Assembly: GCA_949128115.1 (NCBI GenBank)
Contig: OX421966.1
Span: 57,223,416 to 57,287,415, forward strand
DNA from: Anaspis maculata
Taxonomy: Eukaryota > Arthropoda > Insecta > Coleoptera > Scraptiidae
Direction of reading: 5' to 3'
DNA: 64,000 nt
Below, one piece after another: positions 49,154 through 59,200 of the stretch. The first letter of the stretch is position 1; every line of letters begins with the position of its first letter. A program made the position numbers and the translations under genes. Under the pieces are notes generated by a model. That model was given only the letters and a program-made list of their open reading frames with translations, made no database searches and had not been told where the DNA came from.

Positions 49154-49857
49154 ATTCACTGAACCCCTGCTGATGCGAATTACCCGTCCGGAAAAACTCC
49201 CGACGTCGACGAAAAAAGCAAAGGCCGAGTCGAATCGGGGTGATAACCTCCAATTAAAAGCGAATTAGCTAATCCCCCATGCACGTACCTATACACGCTT
49301 TGCTTTGATGTCCGGAGGGTAAACGGAGCTTTTTTCCTCCCTCGCCGTCCGCCGGGCTCCGCTTTCCTCCGGCATATGCCGCGAGCGATTCTAAACCCGC
49401 GGCTAAACCCTTCCTCAAGCCATTAAAAATGATTTATTTTGTTTATAACTCATAAATAATAATGACGCGGGCGCGGCATGGTTTGGCGCGGCATTTGGTT
49501 TTTAGTGGTTCAAAGCGCTCGCGGTCGGGCGAGCTTTTTTTTTAATCTGATGCCTAATTCACGAGTTTTCCCGCGACCGCATTTTCCCTCTGTGCTGCTG
49601 GCAAAAATGTGTGTGTGTGCGGGCAGACGATAGCGGGGACGAAGGGAAAAAAGCTTGAAAAGTAGAGCGCGCTTGAAATGGTGCAATTAGGTTACGCGGG
49701 ATGTCTGTGTTTAAAAATTCATCAGGTTGGAGGTCGTGCTGACAATTATTCAACAACTTGATGAAGCGAATAGGCTCTTGCGTTTTTTCTGGACCTAATG
49801 CAAGGTCTAAATACCCAAAAACAAGTTTATAATAAGATTCGATCCCAAGCATCTTAA
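49154..49857. other. GC-richer non-repetitive DNA
   Basis: About 49160-49680 is GC-rich (CGCGGGCGCGGCATGG near 49465) and carries an AT motif CATAAATAATAATGACG just before it. It has no partner in the window, no credible ORF and a (TG)n near 49608. It could be regulatory; not shown. Confidence 0.35.
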
Positions 49858-50547
49858 AGGGGAACTGTGGGTGAAATGTTGTGTCAATTTTGAAATTTAT
49901 ATAGCTGCGGGATGGCTTTAGTTGATTTTTAGTCAAAATCGCATCGAAAAATTCCAAGCCGTTACGAAGCTATCGTAAATTTTGTGGGCTGATTATGACG
50001 TCATACTGCGTACCGGAAAGGACAGGTCGGCAGACCAAGGCACCACGCCAACAATTACTAGACCTTTATAAAATGAAACAAGTTTTACCAAACGGTAGAC
50101 GCAGGTCATTTGACATCAATTTCAAAGTACGGTGAACCAAATTTCAGTAGAGATTTTAAAAAACAAAATTGAAGTGCGACTTCGCGATTTCGCCATGTTG
50201 CCGCTTTATTTCATTGACAGATAGAGTCGCACTTTAATTATGTTTTTAAAAATGTCTACTGAAATTTGGTTCACCGTACTTTGAAATTAAAGTCAAATGA
50301 CCTGCGTCTACCGTTTGGTAAACTTGTTTCATTTTATAAAGGTCTAGTAATTGTTGGCGTGGTGCCTTGGCCTGCCGACCTGTCCTTTCCGGTGCGCAGT
50401 ATGACGTCAGAATCAGCCCACAAAATTTATGATGACTTCGTAACGGCTTGGAATTTTTTGATGCAATTTTGACTAAAAATCAACTAAAGCCATCCCGCAG
50501 CTATATAAATTTTGAAATTGACACAAAATTTTACCCACAGTCCCCCT
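49858..50547. mobile_element. foldback element, family F (TTAA target)
   Basis: A 690-bp palindrome with ends AGGGGAACTGTGGG and CCCACAGTCCCCCT, flanked by TTAA on both sides (49854-49857, 50548-50551). The arms, about 320 bp each, are highly similar and share TGACGTCA (49996-50003; 50402-50409). The TTAA duplication suggests a piggyBac-like non-autonomous element. No transposase. Confidence 0.88.
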
Positions 50548-52224
50548 TTAAAGGGTAGTAACGTTACGCGTTAATTAATAAGCTACCATCTAGTGCAGTC
50601 ATTTTAGAAATAGAAAGGAACTTGGCACAGTGAAAAAACATATAGTTTTCTAATGAACAAACTGAAAGTTCCCGGAAATTAACCTTGGGCTACAGCTGCC
50701 ATAATCGGAAAATGTCTTGAGATGTTGGTGAATCTTAGGTTTTTCGCCTATATCTCCGTGACCGTTGAAGACATCGATTTCATTCCTAAAGCATAAGTTA
50801 GAACTTCAAAAAACCAGTGTTTTGATGCTTATAGGTTGGGTGTCCCTTCAAAAGTTCTTCAGATATTAGCGTTTGAACACTCACAGTTTTCAACTCAAAA
50901 ATAAGTGTTATTCCCATGCAAACAGTCAAAATTAAGGGGACACTTTTTTGGGGTTTCCTTACGGGAAAACCATCCGGCAGATTTCATCCAAATTTTTCAC
51001 TAAGTAAGCTCGAAGGGTTTTACACAAGTCCTCTAACTTACGGGTTCGTGGACCTCAACATTACAGGGTGACCCGACTCAAATCGTGGTAATGTACCAAT
51101 ATCGTCTCTGCAAAATTTTCAATCCATCGTCAATAATCTTCAACCAAAATTTAGAACTGTTGTTTAGTAGCAGGGAAATGAATTGCACCTCAAAAGATTT
51201 AAATCAACTGCTCGTACTTGACGGAGTCCTCTATCTAACAAAGAAATTTCGGCAATTCTCTCAATTATTGTCAGGATAGGGTTCTTTGTTCTGAATCATA
51301 AGAGAACGGCTCTATGATGATCAAAGATGGTTTGGGCCTGCTGCAAATGAATCTTTCTCATCACGAGACAGATCACTGACCTATGGATTACCACCAAGAA
51401 CTTCTCAACTCTTCTGAAACCTCCTGGTCTGGGTTGGGTATTGTCCTTAACATTGCAATTTCCACCATTTGGCGTTATTCAAAAACATTTTCATTGATAG
51501 CGAGGATTCATTTGTACCTTTTGTAACCATTAGATCCATCTTTTGACCTGCAAGGGGCCAGCGACCCAATCTATGAAATCTCAGATCTTAGCAATTTCAA
51601 AATGATTTTACTCGGAAACGGGGCAAGTTATCAAAGTTCAACAGGAGCAATTTTAGTCGTAAAACACACTGAAGTTTCATAATCCGGCACGAAATCCTGA
51701 AAAAAGTTCACATAAAAAAGTTTGGGTAGCTTTTACCCCGCTTTTTCTCAAAGTACCCCACCCCAGGGTGATTTTTTCAAACGATTTTTACTCCATCTCA
51801 TTGAGCATACAAATGTTAGTGACAATTCAACTGTCAAAAATGTGACCAATAAAGAAGGGTTATTTCAGCAATTTCCACCAATCAGGCTATGATTAGATGA
51901 AAATGGCACTAGTCTCATTTCCGGTACGGAAATACAATTATGGAGGATGAAAATGGAAAATCGTTTCGTTCGAATTGTCATGCTAAATACATCTTGAGAC
52001 TTCGTAATTACAGAAAATTTTTGGCTTTCAATAATTCGTGCTTGTTGGATACAGGCGCTCATATTTTGCAGCTCAAAAATTTCCGGTAATTACTTAGTCT
52101 CTTGTTGTATTATATATGAATAATGTACTGAGTTTTGTCAATTTGCCTAAACCAGTTTGAGGGGTAATAAATAAAAACCATCTTATTAGTGTATTTGTAT
52201 GAACCATTTCTTGGCTTATACCTA
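50548..52224. other. AT-rich DNA, no gene seen
   Basis: One TACAGGGTGACCC half-site at about 51063 without an obvious mate. ORFs are short. Confidence 0.45.
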
Positions 52225-53690
52225 CAGGGTGATTCATGAATAATGCGACATGGTTGAATGCCAGGTAGGGGACATTGAAATAAGCCTAGATCTGATCTGT
52301 GTCAAAAAAATAATTTGTCATCGGTTACGGAGATATCGGGTGTTTTCTATGTTTGGGCTCAAATTTCAGAGAGCGATATCTTCACAACGGTTTGACGAAA
52401 TCCGACAAAATTCAGAAGAAACACTCATCTACTGCGGCTGTTCAAGATCGCCCATCTCCAGATTGGAAATCTAGGACCGTACTTGAACAGATCAAAGTAA
52501 GAACTTGCACACATTTTACAATTTTGCTGTACATACCCATCTTTCCTAATGTTTGTCAAAGTTCATCCGAAATTGTTTCCAAAGCTCCCTTAATGTAAAT
52601 GTACGAAAAATAGCTCATTGTCAAAATTGGAAATCCAGAATGCAGGGCCGTATACTTGAAAAAACTTGTTTGTTCTTTTTTGACAAATAAGAGTTTTTGG
52701 GAATAAAAGCATATTTTTCCTAGATCGCACGGCACGATTCGCCAGTTTCACAAAAACAGATGGGAAGAAGAATTTGTAGGTACTATCTGCATTTTAACTT
52801 TTTTTCCTAATTCGTCAAAATTGATTCGAAATCATTTCCAAAGCTCTCCTGCTCGAAATTTACGAGATGACCTACTGCTACTGCCGGGATTGAAAATCCA
52901 GGATCCAGGACCGTATACTCCAATTTTGGCAACAGACTATTTTGTACATTTGCAGCAGGGGAGCTTGAGAAATAATTTCTGATGAATTTTTATGAACATT
53001 GGGAGAAAAAAGGTAAGGCGAAATTGTAAAATGTGTGCAAGTTCTTACTTTGATCTGTTTTTGTGAAACTGGTCGAAGTGTGCCGTGCGATTCAAAAAGC
53101 TCATCTTACACCTTTTTTTCTGCACTCTCCTAATCCGATGCTGTTTTTTCCGTACGTCAATCGGAAAATGTGATTATATATGTCAAAAAAATGCAAACAA
53201 TTTTTTTTTCAGTACGGTTTTGGATTTTCAATCTGGAGACAGGCCATTTTGAAGAGCCTTGGTGGAGGAGTGCTTACTTCAAATTTTGTCGGATTTCGTC
53301 AAACCGTTGCAAAGATATCGCTCATCGAAATTTAAGCTCAAACAAAGAAAAGAAAACACCCTGTATCTTCGTAACTGCTGCCCAAAAAAAAATATGACAC
53401 AGATTTAGACTTGCCTTGTTGTCCTCTACCTGACATTCAACCATCTCGCAATAAGCCGCTTTTACAGAACTTCGTATGTCGCCGGCGACAGTTCCCCACT
53501 CATTCGTTATAATCTGGCGACACCAGCTATAGTTCAATAATTTGAACGACACGACGACAGAAACTCGTGTCGCGAGAATGATAGGTGAGAGATAGGGGAA
53601 TACAGGCAGATCGAATCCTATTGGCCAGCAACACTGTCGCCGGCGACATACGAAGTTCTGTAAAGCCGCCATTAATGATGAATCACCCTG
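52225..53690. mobile_element. foldback element, family G (TA target)
   Basis: TA|CAGGGTGATTCAT...AATCACCCTG|TA. The arms pair through GGTTGAATG(C/T)CAGGTAG, the GACGAAATCCGACAAAAT block and the AAGTAAGAACTTGCACACA block. A 216-bp element interrupts the right arm near its end. 1,466 bp in all. Non-coding. Confidence 0.87.
53455..53670. mobile_element. hairpin element nested in the family G foldback
   Basis: Inverted ends of about 38 bp: GCCGCTTTTACAGAACTTCG... and ...CGAAGTTCTGTAAAGCCGCC. The inner end GTCGCCGGCGACAGT is inverted at the other side. Removing it restores the right arm's match to the left arm, so it is a later insertion. Flanks ATAA and ATTAA are a possible short duplication. 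Confidence 0.82.
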
Positions 53691-54049
53691 TATTTATGGG
53701 ATTTTGTTGTTGAATCGGCTGGTAAAGTATTGACACCTAATTATGAGACACCTGTATAGGTATACTGCCGGAACATGGTATCATCGTCTTCCGAGGGTGA
53801 TTGCTGCCATCACTTCAGCTAGGTACTCTCTAGTTATAGAAACAGCTATTTTCCAAGCTCACCACTCCAACTTTGCTCCATCCAATCCAGGACTAGGTGA
53901 GTGGGTAGGTATCCTTACAAATCTATCCGTTGCCATTAAGTTGGTGTCAATGGACTTACCTGAAAGAAAAGAAATAAATATTAGAATAGTACGTGATAGT
54001 ACTTAGTGAGTAAATTATAGTATTTGGTAAGTATAGAGGGTCTAGATAT
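53691..54049. other. spacer, no recognised gene
   Basis: An 87-codon ORF (53743-54006) begins at a plausible ATG but has no family signal. It could be upstream retroelement sequence belonging with the next feature. Confidence 0.3.
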
Positions 54050-54390
54050 ATTAGTTACATAGAAAATACGTCCTTGTTAGCAGGTGCTGCTGCCTCTAAA
54101 GCAGTAAGAGACAAAACGAGAAAATACTCGGCTCTATCTGAGCATTTTGAGTGTGTTGCTTTCGCCGTGGAAACTTTAGGTGTTTGGTCTTCAGAAGCTT
54201 CAAATTTTGCAAATTCTCTTGGAAAACTTTCAATTGACAAATCTGGCAATGTGAAAGCCAAGTCCTTTTTTATTCAAAAAATCAGTTTAGAAATTCAAAA
54301 GGGTAATGCGGCAAGTATTTTAGGAACGTTTGAAGATTCAGTTAAAATTGATCAAGTTTATTTACTTATAGGTATTTACTATTTATTTAT
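54050..54390 (+). pseudogene. retroelement polyprotein C-terminal fragment
   Basis: Reads AGAAASKAVRDKTRKYSAL, then VAFAVETLGVWSSEASNF, SLGKLS, FFIQKISLEIQKGNAASIL and GTF. This order (AGAAA..KxxKY..L, xxxVETLGxW...A..F...LG, FLxQRxSxxIQRGNAAxxxGT) is seen downstream of reverse transcriptase in many invertebrate retroelement proteins. No RT precedes it here and the frame ends in unrelated sequence, so it is a 3' remnant. The exact class is uncertain. Confidence 0.6.
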
Positions 54391-55935
54391 TTGTGTTATA
54401 TGATTACTCACTGATTACTTATTGTAGCTGTAATTCTACTATGTTGTATTCAATAAATTCTTGTTATACTAAGTTATAAAGAATACTTGATTAGAACACA
54501 ATAAAATAAAATAAAAATTCAAGTCAAATGATCCAGCTTCGAGTCGCTTCAAGGACGGTATCCTACTGTTTTTTCTTCAAACTTGAGTTTCATGAAAACC
54601 AGTGGAGTGGGAGAATTGAAACAAAAAGGGTAATCTGAAATCAAGTATGAGAAAGTGTAAGTACTCATTTAGTGGGGGCACTAGGTGAATGAACCTTGCA
54701 AATGGTGATGAAAGCATGAAATTCGGTACACATATTCAGAATGACCAGCTCTCTTAGATAATAGGTGGAGCCACGCCGAATTTTCACCGGAAGGGGGCTC
54801 GGGGGGCTCCTAAAAGTTGAAGGTGCTAGGGCTCCCACCAAACCGCTCATCAGTTCGTTTTATCAATAAAAAAGGAAACTCATGAATATATCGTAAAAAT
54901 TGACGACGTTTATCGCCTTGTCCCGGGAATTTTTCATGATGAAAAAAAATAAGTTCTTCGGCAGAACACACAGATTGGTTTTATTTTATTTTCACCTACA
55001 AAGAATTAATAAGGAGATGTGCAACACGTTGTTTCCCACAAATTCGTATCCTCTGAATTTGTTTGTGGAGTCAAAATTTTGATGGTGTATCTTCTTGAAG
55101 AGGGGCATTCCAAAGAGTAAGCTATTTTCAACACTAAGTTCAAACAGAATTTTTTTTAAATTATTATTATTACTTTAAAATTCGAAAAATCGATTTTTAC
55201 AATTCTTGTATATTTTCCAAAAAAAGACTTTCAGTCTCTTGCCAGCTCAGATTTCGATAATCCTCATTTTGTTGTACAGATTTGGCAGAAACTCGCGTCA
55301 CAAGAACCCATCTGTTTTTCTTTCGCTCTGCAGCTCATCCGCAGTCTGTTCAAGCAATTTTTATGCTAGGAAATGCCGTCCTTAAACTACTCGTAACTAC
55401 TTACTGCATGCCTTTTCAATCAAAACAATTGAAAAAATGAGACATAAAAATGTTTCAAAAAGTTCCAAAAAATCGTGTCAAGTCTTATTAATTCGAATTA
55501 TGGAGTTGGAAACTGCAAAAAAAAAGATCGCCTAAAAGAAAAGAGCCAACAAGAAGGAGATGAGAAGTTCAACTGGAGCAACAAGTTCTTGTATTAAAAA
55601 AAATAATAATAACATGCGAGTGATGAGGCCAGAAGTGAAGAAAGAGAACTAGTGGAAATAAGCAAAACTTGCTGCATAAGAGCAAAGGAAGAGAATATGG
55701 GAAAAGAGTACGAATAAGCGTTTCAGAACAAACCAAAATTAATTAGGGCTAGAATATAGAGCATACTGATGCTAAATATTGAAATGTTAACCTCATTTCA
55801 ATTATGATTACTTTTCAAGTTCAAAGTCTTTTGTTAAGATTATTTAGAGAAAAACCTCACAATAAAGCCCTGCTCTTTATCACCAAAAAAAGCAACTCAA
55901 TGGAGTGTCGAGCAAAAACTTAATCTCTTATACGA
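54391..55935. other. AT-rich DNA upstream of the gene
   Basis: About 55500-55740 is purine-rich on the plus strand with stop-interrupted K/E-type readings. I see no exon joined to the downstream gene and no repeat partner. Confidence 0.4.
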
Positions 55936-55943
55936 GAGACATA

Positions 55944-55975
55944 AGTATACGTTCGCAGTATATTACTGCACAGTT
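55944..55975 (+). promoter_or_regulatory. possible core promoter
   Basis: A TATAC at 55946-55950 lies about 26 nt before a CACAGT initiator-like site (about 55969-55974) and about 50 nt before the chosen ATG. Arthropod promoters often use TATA plus TCAGT/CAGT, but the match is weak and an upstream non-coding exon cannot be excluded. Confidence 0.3.
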
Positions 55976-56019
55976 TTATCGATTTTAAAGTGTTGTTACG
56001 TCCTAATTTTTTTAAAATA

Positions 56020-56290
56020 ATGGAGCCTGAAGGTTTCAAACAAACCGACTCAGGCGATCCAGACACAAGCAAAGGTGATCAGGTGAAGAAATCGACAGAT
56101 AACCAAGAACAAGCCTCTAGTCAAAGTGTTCAGCCTAGTCAGCCAGATGAGAAAGTTTCTCAACCAGAACAAGACCAACTTCAACGCTTACAACCAGGTC
56201 CGTCGTCAAAAAATGACGGCAAAATTGATGATACAACTCCCAGTTCAGAGCCGCAAGCAAGTTCTCAAGCTGGACCATCAAAACTGCCAG
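56020..56290 (+). CDS. exon 1 (codons 1-90 plus 1 nt)
   Basis: The ATG at 56020 (context AAAATAATGGAG) is the first in frame. The donor is CCAG|GTAAAC. Encodes MEPEGFKQTDSG... with QDQLQRLQPGPS and ...GPSKLP at the end. Residue content is S/Q/P/D/K, typical of disorder. Confidence 0.72.
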
Positions 56291-59200
56291 GTAAACTTCT
56301 TTAACTATACTCCAAATTAAGGTTATACCTCTTCTGGTTACCAGTCCTCTTTTTGACTTATTTAACCAGAAAATTTGGAATATCATCAATTTACTCTTGA
56401 TTCTCACATAGGTTATACTAGTTTTCATATAATATGGCAAAATATTTAACCAGCAGATGACCAACTTCAAAGCCCGGAGCCTGGTCCATCAGCAAGTACT
56501 ACTCCTGCACCAGAAAATCAACCGTGCCCTCAGCCTGAGCCATCCGACTTACGTAAATAAACACATTCACAAAACGGCTTTTGTTAAATTTGATTATGTT
56601 TTCAGCACCTTTAATTCCGGCACGCCACTTGGAGAACGTGGGAGCCATACCGGAAGTACCAGGGGTCGATCAACAGCAAGCTCCAACGCCGCCGCCCTTG
56701 CCTCCAAGCGTGTTCGACAGGTTGCGGGAGACACCGACGCCATCGGGAAGCCTGGCATCAGGCGAGTTCAGCCCCGCCCGTGATGGCGTACCAGAAGAGC
56801 AAGGAAGCCCGCCGGGCGACCGTCGCGAGCCGCTTCCGGACCCCAATCCTCCACCGGTAATCCTGGTGGCACCCCGTCCTCGAGTGCCCCAAGCTGTACA
56901 TCTGGATGACGGAGTACGTCAAGGGCCGCCCGCAGAGCCCGAAGCTGAGGCAGAACCACCCGCACCGAACCCTCCGGAACTCGCGGTGCCCACGGAGGCA
57001 GACTCGGGGCATCCGTCGTCCAGGACGACCAACAGCACCGAAGAGGACGAAGAAGAAGCACCCGGAGTCGGCCTGCGGCTGATAAGAGAGGGAAACGCTG
57101 ACGACGGGCGGCACAACGTCCCGTTCGACGTGGAAGACGGATTGCCGGTGGACCAAGATTTTGTGCATGATGAACAAGAAGATGAAGCGCTGGACGATCA
57201 AGATGTCGCGGATGACGACGACGACCAATTGGCCGGTGAGCAGGAAGAAGGAGCTCAACAAGGATTTCTGCACGCTCAGCAAGCACGAATCCAGCAAATC
57301 CGAGCTGATCAACTGCAAGCCGAACAACTTCAAGCTCACCTCAATCGAGCTGAAGAAATTCAAGCCAACTCATCTCAAGATGAAGAACTTCAAGCCGAAC
57401 AGCCTCCGGTCCAATCGCTTCAAGGTCAACAGTTGAAACTTTTGGATCAACAACGGCAGCTCGAAGGAACTGATTCGTCTGATGGCGAAGTGGCCAATTA
57501 TCTTCAGAACTTTATGGAACTTCATTCTGGTATGTTTATTTGATTTACATTTTATAGCCTACGGAGTGACGTTTGTTACGTACCTAACAGCTCATTACTC
57601 AAAGTGCTCTTGAAAATTTCGAAAATATAATATTGTAGCTTTATTCTGCAGATATGGTTGAACTTGCGTTCTATATGGTGTTGGGGTGTTAAGCCGAATC
57701 CACATAGGATTAGTGCAGTGGCAACGGTATGGTAAAGAAGCTAGACTATAGATTAAGTTTAGAAACGAGTGGTAGGGGGAGTGCAGTTGGGATGGCAGAA
57801 GTTTGAAGTTTTATGGCATTCCGCACTGCCCTTGCCAATTTTCTTGCCATCGCCAATCACAATTCACGATTCCGTTGCTAAGCTATTATTGCGGCGTGAT
57901 GACTTGACTTATTCTATGTGAACGCTCGTGGTAAGATTGGTTTATCACCTATGCAGTCCCCGTCAGTCCAACTGCACAAGTCCTATGTGGATGCGGCTTT
58001 ATTAGTACCGTATGTTCGTTAAAATCATGAATTAGGGCAGGCTATGGAAGTAAAAACGTATGTCGTGAATTTATCAATAATCACTCAAATTTGATGTCAA
58101 CATGATGAACTGTCGTCATCGAATACATTTTGGACATACGTTTCGAAGTTCACAGCCTGCCCTAATTCATGATTTTAACGAACATACGGTATAATTCATA
58201 CCGAGGTGGGAAGGGTCTACAGCCAAGGAATTCAATATATCATCGAGGCGCGCCGAGGTGAGATAGAATTCGGTAGGCTGTAATGACGCTCTACTTCGTG
58301 GTATGTATAGGACTGTATTTACAATTATCCAGTTTTATTGAAAATAATTCGCTTCAGGTTTTTCGCGTCGAACGGTTTTATCAGGTAGGCATAGGCAACC
58401 TTTTCAAACAACGCATCCATCAACACTCCGTGCTCCGCGACAGTGGTTCAGATCAGATCACCTCTCTTCATACGGAACTTCCGGCCCGTAGTCCGAAAGT
58501 GACATTATTTTCCAACCTGTAAGAAATCATTCGCTTTCTAACTTTTTGAAAGGTGGGAATGTATCGATTGCTAACTCATTATGAATAATATTTAGTATAT
58601 TATTCAACAAACGGGTAATGATTGCTCATTACTCATAAGGATGTAGTTTGCCGACACGAGCCTTGGCGAGTGTCGTAAAGCATCCGAATGAGTGGTAGCC
58701 ATTACCCGCGAGTAGAATACTATGCTTTATCCAGTCTTATTAAAAAATGCAGGCATGTATGCGCGTGATAATGCGTGCGTTATTCAATAGGATTGGATAA
58801 GGTATATTATTCAACAAGCGGGTAATGATTGCTTCTTACTCATTAGGATGCAGTTTGCAGACACGAGCCTTGGCGAATGTTGTAAAGCACCCGAATGAGT
58901 GACAGCCATTACCCGCGAGTAGAATACTATGCTTATTTCAGTCTTATTAAAAAATGCAGGCATGTATGCGAAAAGTGATGATGCGTGCAATATTCAATAG
59001 GATTAGATAAAAATGTTTCTCTCACTACTGGCTATGAAGTGGGCCGTTATTGACCTGCTTAGAGGTCGTGAAGTGATTTTTCACAACCAATAGGCTGACT
59101 GTCACGTTATCAGCCGCCTGTCATTATTAATAACCTCCTGTCACATTATTGACATCTTGTCACAATAAATACCTCCTGTCAGTCCTGGCACAGTCCATAT

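Noticed and set aside
58600..59012. CRISPR-like repeat
   Set aside because: Two long 207-bp units without short regular repeats and spacers, in an animal-type genome.
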